Shown piece by piece: positions 29,801 to 38,700 of a stretch of DNA of 49,380 bases (position 1 is the first letter of the stretch; every line of letters begins with the position of its first letter). The notes beneath the pieces are model-generated. The model saw only the letters and a program-made list of their open reading frames with translations, was not told the DNA's origin and did not search any database. This stretch comes from Spirogloea muscicola. Lineage: Eukaryota; Streptophyta; Zygnematophyceae; Spirogloeales; Spirogloeaceae. The DNA lies in NCBI GenBank assembly GCA_009602725.1, contig WELB01000100.1, positions 134,370 to 183,749 of the forward strand, read 5' to 3'. The position numbers and the translations under genes are program-made.

Positions 29801-32156
29801 GAACTCAGAGCTCGCCTCCAATGGGCTTCTCATTGGCCCTGTGTCTGTGACCCTCCCTAGTGGCGACGATCTCGAGTTCTCCATCCACCGGGCCCCAGTG
29901 GAGCTCCTGAGCTTGCTGGCTGCAGTTTTTCCCGGGGTCTCGCCAAATGACATGCTCATCGTTCCAACGTTTCAATGCAGTGCGCTCGACCTTTGTGCTG
30001 GTAACGCTGACGACCAAGACGAAGTTGCGGAGGAGATGGACCGGATGCTGGCCGCATTTCTCAGCTTCCAGATCTCAGTCTGTGAGTTTCTCAGAGGAAG
30101 GGGCCATTGGGCGGACGCAGTCGACCCCAAGTCCGGGCATGCGCTTGCGCCCAGTCCAGAGCGCCCAGTCCGGAGCCCCCAGTCCTCAATCGAGGATGGA
30201 CAGGCAGCAGTCCTAGAAAGCCGGCTGCCGTACAGTGAAGCATACGCAGCGAGTGTCCTGCTGGCTTATGCGACAGTGGAGGCTGGCGCGTGCATCGTGA
30301 CACGCCACCCAGTGTTGGGCACCCGCTGCTACCCGGCGTCGCTCTTCACTACGGCCCCACTGCAGGACCTGCTTCTTGCCATTGACCAAGTTGCTCCACA
30401 CAGCATTCGCACTGAACGAGCTCGAGTGACAGGCAGTTATAGTATTGGTGGTGGAGGATGTCATGAGGAGCGGATTGGAAGTCACAGCATATTGTATATG
30501 TGCGACAGCGGATCTGCATCTGCCGATTTGGCCCATGAAGACTGTCGTCCAGATACAGAGCCAATTTCAAGAGAAGCAAGATGCAATGTGGAAGCCTCAA
30601 GTCAACCTATCCTTCTGGGGATTCATCACTTGACCTTGTGTGCACCCAGATCCGAGCTGCTTCTCATCAAAGACTTGTCGGTCACTGTGGCTGCTGGGAG
30701 ATCCTTGCTCGTGATAGGAGACAGCGGGGCCGGCAAGTCCAGCCTCGTTCGCGCCATTGGTCGCCTGTGGCCGCTTGCGGCAGGTCCTATTCCTTGCTTG
30801 CTCACCTGTTGCCCCTGATGCACCACTGCAAATCAAAAGCCACCAGAGTGACTCAAAAGCATACCAAGAGCCACAAGCTGTCCTTGTGCAACTATGGTGA
30901 CTGCATGACAATGTTGAGCTCTTCGCATTCCATACTGTGCAGCGCAGGGCCAAGTCGAGTTGCAATACAATGTGTTCTTGCTAATTCGTCGGAAGAGCTT
31001 ATATTGCTGTTATGTTGTAGTTGAGATCAGATTGAGCTTCTTCTTGACAGGCGCGGTAAAGAGCACCCCTGGCCTCCGGACCTTGTACGTCACGCAGAGG
31101 CCCCTGCTTTGCCGGGGTGGCCTTGCTGCTCAGATCCTGTACCCAAGGGAGCCTGACTCAATGTCGTCCAATGAGGGTACTGCTTTGTGGCTGGAGCCTT
31201 TTCTCGAGATGGTGGGCCTCCAGGACCTACTCCGCCTCACCGGCGGCGACTGGAAGGTAAGACTCAGATAGGTGGCAGCAGATTATGTGATTCTTTCAAG
31301 CATTTGCGTGGCCACAGAATATCTTCATGAGCATGGTTACAGGACGCATGCCTCACACATATGCACGTACATATTGTAGTATGCGCACAGATGTGCCAGG
31401 ATCTCAAATTTATCGGCCAATTGCGTGAATGCACGATAAGTCCTTCCTACGGTGTTTGAGGTGTCTTGCTCATTTTGGGCAGAGGTTCATCGTGAATCTG
31501 CTGTGGACTGATGTTATGCTTTGCCCAGGTTCCTCTTGACTGGAGCCGGGAGCTGTCACCAGGCGAGCAGCAGAGCCTGGTGCTTGCTCGGGTCCTGTGC
31601 CATCGCCCGCAGCTTGCCATACTGGACGAGGCAACGACCGCCATAAGCAAGCAGGCAGAGGTTGGCTGCTAGCTAATTCGATGCTTCCTGTTGAGAGACA
31701 ATTGGCATGATGTCCGGCGTCTTCTGGTTCCTCTGCTTCATCTAATCCTCCTACTATTGCTTCTTCTACTTTGAAAGCCACAACCAGGAGCTGATAAGAG
31801 TCCTGCTTGTGGTAAGGCAAGCGATAGCAACATATAGGTCCTCATTCATACTACCGGCAATGCCTGTATGAGCGGCAATTGCCACTGCGAGACTCTGTTG
31901 GCAGTTGTTTCCTCAACGAGCTGTAACCATGTGGGCTCTATTTGCTCATTTGCACAACAATGTGGACTTTCTTTGCTCACAGGCACAATTTTATGGGCAC
32001 CTGGTGGCAAGTGGTACATGTTTTGTGAGCTTGTCTCATGGCAGCTCGCTGGAAAAGTGGCACCACAGTGTGCTCACGCTGTTGGGCGACGGGCGGGGTG
32101 GCTGGCGCCTTCGGCCGTCGACCAACGCCCCTTCAGACAGCTCCCGGGCCACTTGA
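26809..32156 (+). CDS. ABCD4-type cobalamin transporter fused to an MMADHC (cblD)-like domain
   Basis: Exons: ~26809-27288 (start not found), 27562-27708, 28083-28295, 28468-28706, 28886-29025, 29231-29381, 29600-30783, 31051-31256, 31529-31660, 31983-32156. All internal phases agree, giving about 1020 residues against ~600 for animal ABCD4. The membrane half resembles ABCD4: LDNPDQRIAQ|EISSFCR, RLEADFRMSHFR, then SFSQVIDASKVLSEVAGAAS. One exon then encodes an MMADHC-like domain (29817-30400; GHWADAVDPKSG, CIVTRHPVLGTR) and runs into the ATPase half: Walker A GDSGAGKS (30717-30740), VTQRPLLCRGG where ABCD4 has its LPQKPFF segment, signature LSPGEQQ (about 31553), Walker B LAILDEAT, and a switch His in FVSLSHGSSLEKWHHS as in ABCD4. 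Animal ABCD4 moves cobalamin out of lysosomes. The first coding exon has no ATG in its frame, so the true start lies in an unseen exon or a neighbouring frame. Land plants lack this pathway; B12-using algae do not. Confidence 0.9.
29817..30400 (+). other. MMADHC (cblD)-like domain inside the ABC-transporter gene
   Basis: This is a domain within the larger CDS, about residues 530-725 of the fusion. The order matches animal MMADHC: an N-terminal strand region (NGLLIGPVSVTLPSGDDLEF), LLAAVFPGVSPNDMLIVPTF, an acidic stretch before EMDRMLAAFLSFQISVCEFL, the most diagnostic piece GRGHWADAVDPKSGHALAP (family: AEGYWADFIDPSSG.AF), and AGACIVTRHPVLGT followed by SLFTTAP (family: CKVIRHSLWGTH followed by SIFTNA). 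A Ser/Pro-rich insert of about 25 residues lies where the animal protein has a short loop. A Cys is kept in the VIRH segment, in or next to where human MMADHC carries the Cys reported to contact cobalt. MMADHC itself has no enzymatic activity; it is a B12 trafficking partner of MMACHC. Confidence 0.85.
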
Positions 32157-32934
32157 ATTTAACCCAAGCTTCAGCTGCGCTACAACTGGGCTGCAACTTG
32201 CAGCTGACAGGGGAAGGAGGCGCTGGCTTGCATGCAGCTGCTTACTAGGTCAAGAGCAGTGGTTGCAAGTTTCAACTATGCTCTGCCACTTTTCCCAGAC
32301 CTACAACAGTGATGGAGTGATGGACCAACAGCATGCCGCCTTGACAACCAGTAGTCTCCTGCATCAGCTAGTTCAAGTCCTGCTGATTTGAAGCATACGC
32401 ACTTTCCATCAATCTCAACAAATCTTCCCCCCCGCCCTCCCCAAACACCCCCCTCTGTCTCTTCCTAGAACGGGTCCACTTCCGTCTATTCTTCAGTCAC
32501 AAGTCGCTGAAGTTGGACAAGCGTAGCGCACAACTTATGATATAGAGTTGGTAAAGCGTCAAGCACAACAGGTGCCAATAGAAGATGCATTCTAAGCTCC
32601 AAAACGACAGGAGCTGAGCGCAAAGATGGCACGCTAGCTGGCCCCAGGTTCTCGCCAGCACAACCCAATTCACATGTCAGTGAACGCAGGCAAGGCTTGC
32701 CATATTACCACCTGACTTGAGGCCTCAGCGGTCTTCCAAAACCTCCAATATGCAAGAGAAGTGTACAAGGGGCCGACCAGGGAGCTGCCGGCTATGGTTC
32801 CACTGTACCTCTGCAACAAAGCCTGCTAGTCGAGCTACGGACTTAACATAGGCTTGAGCAGCACCACAGCAGGTGCCAGGTCTAGTCACAATGGCTGGAT
32901 ACCTCGGGTGCGCACACACTCAGGTCGACGCTGG
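32157..32934. other. 3' flank of the transporter gene and spacer
   Basis: The transporter and the next gene converge here. No coding exon was recognised; a C-rich, T-rich tract lies at 32425-32465. Confidence 0.4.
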
Positions 32935-33231
32935 TCAGGCCTCGTGCTTGAACGCCGTCTCCTTGGTGGCGTTGCGCGCGTGCTCCTTCTCAGCGACCTC
33001 CGAGCCCTGCTCTTGGTCGCGCTCCTTCAGCGGGTCCTTGGCGAGGACGTCGCCCGTCGACTCCTGCTCGCCCGTGTCCCACGACGCCGGCGCGTTTCCC
33101 GTCCTGAACGGCGCCACGGCAAGGAGCTCAGCGGCAGATGATGGCCGCGACGACCCGGTTGCCGTCACGGCGGCGGCGCTGGTGCTGCTGTGCTCACTTG
33201 CCAACGGAGGTGCTGGTGACGGGCTCGCCAT
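32935..33231 (-). CDS. Small hydrophilic protein, unknown function
   Basis: I do not recognise the family. The minus frame from ATG 33231 to TGA 32935 gives 98 residues, with a Ser/Ala-rich start and a charged end (LAKDPLKERDQEQGSEVAEK, then ARNATKETAFKHEA), reminiscent of disordered stress proteins. Directly upstream, in a frame shifted by one, another protein-like stretch runs from an ATG at 33295 (MNDSYGDGYASRSSDEGFGQ, then IYGEPVTSTSVGK) and stops where this one is already open. One gene with an indel or an unusual splice at about 33194-33205, joining the two frames, is therefore possible. Confidence 0.4.
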   Translation of the reverse strand: MASPSPAPPLASEHSSTSAAAVTATGSSRPSSAAELLAVAPFRTGNAPASWDTGEQESTGDVLAKDPLKERDQEQGSEVAEKEHARNATKETAFKHEA

Positions 33232-33619
33232 AGATCTGGCCGAACCCCTCGTCGGAAGAGCGGCTGGCGTAGCCGTCGCCGTAAGAGTCGTTCATGTCGT
33301 CCCTGCCACAACGACGGCAGAGGCGCGTCATGAGCCGCGTTGCAGCGCGCCGATCGACGCGGCGGAGTGGTGGCGCGGCGGAGACGGGCACCTGTACTCC
33401 TGACGCTCCGCCGCCATGGCGGCCGGCGGAGAGGAGGCGGGCGCGGCGCGGGCGGCGCTGGCGGCGGCGCGCGGCGGCGGCGAGGTGGCGGGGGCGCGGA
33501 GCCTGGAGGGCGGCGGAGGCGGAGGGGACGACAAGTGGACAAGCGCCTTACCCTGCTGACTCGGCGTCACTAGGCTCCCGCTCGCTGCAGTCCCGTGCAT
33601 TGAATCCTCAACGGAAGAA
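33232..33619. other. GC-rich upstream region of the small minus-strand gene
   Basis: CpG-dense GC-rich sequence with low-complexity open frames on both strands. It probably contains the promoter and 5' end of the minus-strand gene. A frame open to 33391 precedes the ATG at 33295. Confidence 0.35.
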
Positions 33620-33790
33620 ATGATGAAGGGCTCGCCCATTGAGGATAGGGGCTGGAAAAAGCCAGCAGAAAAGAAGGAACCAAGTACGAGAAAGGCGGCC
33701 AGGGGAAGCGCTAAGAAAGCAAGCACAAGAAACAAAGCAGCTACGTATCACTCAGTAACCCCTGCTAAGCAAGCAGCCTCAGGTCAATGG
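33620..33790 (-). mobile_element. Retrotransposon end, minus orientation
   Basis: Read in reverse: the ORF end (GACCTGAGGCTGC, AGCAGGGGTTACTGA at about 33755), then GTAGCTGCTTTGTTTCTTG, CTTAGCGCTTCCCCTGGCC and the hairpin CTGGCTTTTTCCAGCCCC, then TATCCTCAATGGGCGAGCCC. It is nearly the same tail as the plus-strand one at 16560-16714. Confidence 0.75.
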
Positions 33791-33839
33791 AGGACTCTCT
33801 CTCGATGTCTCGCGGTGTGTTGCAGTGTTTTGTGGTATA

Positions 33840-34340
33840 GTCCTTTTTCCGGCTCTTCTTTCTTTGGCTTTGGACATTTTCCCATCTTTCTTAGGCTGGC
33901 TTTGCCAGCCCCTCGTCTCTATGGGCGAGCACTTCCTTCTTTCCCAGCGGCGAGTTATTCGGACTTGCTGCTGCTCACTCGTGGGTACTGAGCTTCCATC
34001 TGCGTCGTCTCGTGTCTAGCTGTGTAGTTTTGCGGTTCGGCACCTCCGAGAGATCTTGTCCATTCTTTTTCCGCCAGACCTTGTCCATTCCTTTGGGCTG
34101 GCCTCTCACAGCCACCAGTCAATCTGGCCGCGCTTTCTTTTTGGGCTGGCCTTTCCCAGCCCCTCTTCTCTATGGGCGACCACTTTCTTCGACCCTTGTT
34201 CATTGTTTCTGTGCTGGCTCTCCACAGACAGAAAGGAAGTGGCCTATCTCGAAGGGGGCAAGAGCTGTGAACAGCGAGCCCGAAATAACGTGACAAGGTC
34301 CGAAGGGGCCGAAAAGCGCTTTCCCAGAGCTTTCCCGGCA
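33840..34340. mobile_element. Minimal retrotransposon end plus several tails
   Basis: A plus tail (TTTCTTAGGCTGGCTTTGCC, then AGCCCC, TATGGGCGAGCACTTCC, 33885-33935) is followed within 20 bases by only the last ~12 codons of the ORF (SYSDLLLLTRGY, stop at 33989-33991). Further plus tails have hairpins at about 34097 and 34143; a minus tail (GACAAGGTCCGAAGGGGCCG) lies at 34292. The ORF fragment shows how short an insertion can be and still carry the ORF end with its tail. Confidence 0.75.
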
Positions 34341-34346
34341 GGATAA

Positions 34347-34610
34347 TCACTCAGTACCCACTATTGAGGGGCCGCAAGTCGGAAAGACTAGCCGCCGGAA
34401 AGCAATTCCCCTTGCGCACCGCGCGCCTTCTCTCTCTTTCTCCTTGACGAAAGCCGTTGGCTGCACCTAGAGCACGGCCACCACGCAGATGCAAGGCGTG
34501 GGCCATGAACTGCTGGAGGAATATGGACAAACGCATGCAAGACACCTGCGCTAGCGAGCCAGTCGGCCTGCTCGCCCCGCCAGCGGGACACAGCTCGTCG
34601 CGCAAGCCAG
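34347..34610 (-). mobile_element. 5'-truncated retrotransposon end, minus orientation
   Basis: The minus frame reads GSLAQVSCMRLSIFLQQFMA, HALHLRGGRALGAANGFRQG and ends SDLRPLNSGY at 34351. Compared with other ends it has a small Arg/Glu-rich insertion (GERERRRAVRKGN) before FPAAS. It faces the plus-strand remnant at 33840-33991. Confidence 0.8.
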
Positions 34611-35771
34611 GTTATGAAAGTCTAATGACTCTAAATTATGGAGATTATTTGAATGGGATGTTGATGTGGATAGTAGGGTAGACTATGGTAGCCTGGACAT
34701 TGAGGCATGCAAAGCTATACGGTGTAGAAGAGGTTCATGAACTTCCTCATGAAGCTCTGGATGAATTCGAACTTGACGGCAAGTGAGGGTTAGCAGGTAA
34801 AAGACGAATAACCCCCAAAACGACGAATAAACCCCAAAGGTCTGAGACAGTCCCTCAGCTGCACTTTACACCCCGCTCGTCCCAATTCTGCTCGTATATT
34901 CAAGTAAAAGCACGTCGGCATTGTGCATGTTTTGACAGTTCCCGCATCCACCCGCACTGGGCCTATTCATTTCATCGCAAGTCCCGTCAGACCAGCTTTG
35001 TGATCTAGACAAAAGTCCAGTCATCAGCAGAGTGAACCCAGGTCATGTAGCAAACCATCTGCGCCGCCACCACCAGCAAATTGCAGTAACAGAAGGCCAA
35101 TCCTCTCTTTCTCTGTCACTCGTGGTGACCTGCTGGGCGTGCCCAGAAGACTCAGGCTGGCCCCCAGATCATCTTTGCTGGCCACTGGATGCTTGGCTGC
35201 CCGACAGTGGCCAGCCAACAGATTCACCAAAAGACGAATCTGTGTGAAGACACTAGTGTCGTGCACAATGGCGACCGAAGTTGGGTGCCTGACCAATCGC
35301 CTCAAGCTGAACAAAATGAATTGGATGCCAATAAAAATCCACGAAGGCCTCACTGTGACTCGTATGCTTTAATTACTACTCTCACGGACCTGACTAAATC
35401 TCCACTCATTGTGGTCACTCTGCATGTGTGTAACATATATATGGCAGGACAAAGTAGTCATGGACGGAGCTATATGTCATAACACCAAACATAATCTGCT
35501 CTCTGATTCAGCTCAATCTCAGCTCCTATCACGCTGTGGAAGGGGTGCTGTTTCGTTGAGAGAGAGTCTGCTATTGCGCTGGTGACAAGTACTTTGTGTT
35601 GGAACGAAACTTTGTAACAAGCATGACGATGCATCACAAGTGAGTAGGATGCCAATCTTGTAGCCAGGGTTGGAGGACGGCCCGTGAAGTCTGGTGCAAA
35701 ATGGCCTCTGCAAAAACTAGCGTAGTTACCTGGTGTCATCATTCTCACATCAACTCGGGACAGGTTGCTCC
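34611..35771. other. Intergenic, no gene recognised
   Basis: AT-richer sequence with no convincing coding frame. It holds the 3' flank of the endo-beta-mannosidase gene. A near-duplicate phrase, AAACGACGAATAA / AAAGACGAATAA, occurs at 34798-34832. Confidence 0.45.
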
Positions 35772-38700
35772 TCATCTCATTGAGGCTCTGCTGACTTGTA
35801 TGGGCACCTCCATCTGCATGACATTCCAGCCTTGGAGCACAAGCCTCGGCACCTGGCCATCCTTCACACGGAACATCACCCTGACAGTTCGCCGCTCTCC
35901 AGGCACGAGGGTTAGGTAGTTGTCCGAGTAGCGCACGGGCAAAATTCTGCCGTCTCCCAAGGTGTCGCTGCCGGCAGGTCCCCTGGCAAAAACGGCCAGC
36001 TGAAGCCAGAAGGCTATGCGGGGTGAGCTGTAACCGCCAGCCTCCTCGCTGCTGCACCGGACACTCATTTCGGCAGGCGTGCACGGCGCCAAACGCTGCC
36101 TGTGATACTCAGTAAATCGAGCTTGCTCATCCCCAGTCGATGCCTCAGTGGACGGACGTGTGCAGCCACCGTGGCAGACCAGGGGCACCGATTCTTGCAA
36201 TGCAATGCACCCCCTGCTTTTGAATGTATTCTCAAGGGACACAGCAACCTCGTACTCATCACCATTGACGCTCACAGTCGCGATAGCAGATACTTTGGCC
36301 TTTCTCTCTCTGAATGTGCCCTGCAGGGCAGTGTAGTCAGCGCCCTTCTTGTGCAGCCAATAGAAGTTGCGCGACAGAGTGTGGCCCGTGGAGGTCTCAA
36401 GAGCCAAGCTGAGGAAGTACACAGGGCTGACCCCAATACACGAGCAACTTGGCACCTGCACAAGGACAGAGGTGGGATGGGCAACCTTCCTCAACTTCAG
36501 CACCCTGCAAGAGCTTGTATCGTACACAGGCTATTGATGTGCATTACGCAGCCCAGCAGCTGAGGGCTGGACGACTGAGTCTGAGGCATCCGCAATCCAT
36601 GGCAGGTCTCTTGTCCCTTCAATACCTACTCTACATCAATGTTCTGCATCATTTAGCACGTGTTTTGTAAGACTAATTCCACATGTGCTTGCTTAAGTGC
36701 AAGCATCTCCGCAGTCATCCTCCACCCGAAAGTGACTCCACACACCTGGGAGATCCTTGAGCTGGTGTAGGCTGGTATATCAATGTCCTTGTACAAATTT
36801 CCGCTAGGGCAGGAACCATCGAGATTGAATATGTTAGCCCGCACTTTGGCACTCCTCAGATGTTGTCGCGTTGTGTTGATGACCTGAACAGATACTCAAG
36901 TGCCATTATACAGGTGGACAATTTGCAGTATGATGCCCTTCAACTGAACAGCATCGGGCGGCTTTCTTTGTCATGCATCCTGTCACAGACAACCTCTTTC
37001 AAATTAGAATAATGGCTCTCCTTGTGACGCAAAGAAGACCTGAGTCATGCACAAAGAGTGGTTAACGTGACAATCTTCATGGCCATAACATATGACTAGA
37101 ATGTACCTCTACAGCGCACTTATGAGGGTTGTACTGAATATGAACGGGCTCCGCTGCAAGTTTGGTACCAAAGAAGCCACCAGTCACATCAAGAAGCGAG
37201 TCATAAAGCTGTCCTCTTAAACCTGGCCAAGGATTCTGAGTCTTCCAGATGAGTAGACCTGTGTATGATGTCCACATGCGGGAGTTCCATGACTCAACCA
37301 ATGCTCGGTATTGGACATAGTTGACCAGCTGTGCCTGAACGCCAGATTGACACAACTTTTTAGCGACAGAGACAAGCTGTAGCGTTGCAGATAATAACAC
37401 TCTGTAGAGGTTGCATCTTTGCCATGTACAGTCTTTGTTATGACAGGGTGCAAGAAAGTGAAAACAGCAACATATGCGATCTCCAGTGTTTACCTTCAGT
37501 CTTGTACTGTACTGACAATCTTGAGATGCTCTTGGATGCAAAAGTCAGAGGATTATAAAATCCCTCACACTATACGACATTCAGCAATAGCATATAAGGC
37601 ATGACTGACCTTCTCGCAGAAGTCATCGAGGTCTGCATAAGAACCATACTGAGTTATCTGATTGGGCACCACATTTGGTTGTGAATAAGGTATATAAGTG
37701 TGTTGCGTCCATGTGTCATTTGGCACCTCAATCTCTCCTCCTCCTGGGAGTGCCATAATGACAGGAGGGCTCCATGCTTCGATAGGCATGGTCGCTCTCA
37801 CTGTGGCTGCTACTGGCACACCCACGGAGCCTACAGTGCATGCAGAACAAGGCAGCTTGTCAGCCCTCTCCAGACCTTGCGGGTGCACTAATGCATGCGT
37901 GTTGTACATAACAACATTGTGAGTTACACATGGGTTGTGGATTCACCAATCTCGGGGTTAAAGGCGTACGGGTAGAAGTTGTCCTTGAAATATGTTTCTG
38001 GTTCCTGGATTGTGTATGGCCCATCGCAAAAGTCCCCATTCCCCTTTGCAAAGCCTCCCCAAAGAGAACCCTGGATGTAGATCCTGCTGCCATCCAAGCA
38101 CCTGCTGGGGTCATCCTTCTCACCAGGCTGACTACCACAAAAGGACGACGTGCCTGATGGGTGATCTGGTTGACGGTGTGCCAGGTGACAGCATATCCAT
38201 AGTGAGGAGGGCAAGGCAGAAGGTGGTGCTCCATTGGAGGTCAGCCCACTGGTCCGATTTCGTGAAGAAATCGTTTCGTTTGAGGGCATCTCACTTTCTG
38301 CCTCTATACTCTTGTCCATGATTTTCTTGTGGGAGCTACCATGCAAGTGCAACCATCTTAGCAGGGCGTCATTGATATTTTTTGCTGGATGCTGCTCATT
38401 CCCTCCGACCCACAGAGCAAGGCTGGCATGGTTTCTGAGCATCTTGATTGTGTCTTCGGCGGATTGAAGGAACAGGGCGTGATCAAGTGGCCAACTTGAA
38501 TCTGATGGCGGAATGCCTCTTCCATTGCAATCTCCGGTGATCCAGAACTCCTGCCACACCTGAAGACCAGAAGCAAGCAAATGAGAACCTACCCACAAGC
38601 ACACAGGGTGGACAAGGCATAGCCTGCAGCAATCATCTAGGTCCACCTCATAAGTGGTGTAATTGCTTGATTGAAAGTATGCCTCTGTCATGTTGGAAAG

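Noticed and set aside
29817-30400. MMADHC as a separate nested gene rather than a fusion
   Set aside because: The same open frame continues without stop from the membrane half through the domain into Walker A, and all flanking splice phases fit one protein. cDNA would still be the final test.
36102-36563. 153-codon plus-strand frame
   Set aside because: Antisense to the last endo-beta-mannosidase exon, which is supported by homology ([12 protein letters not shown]).
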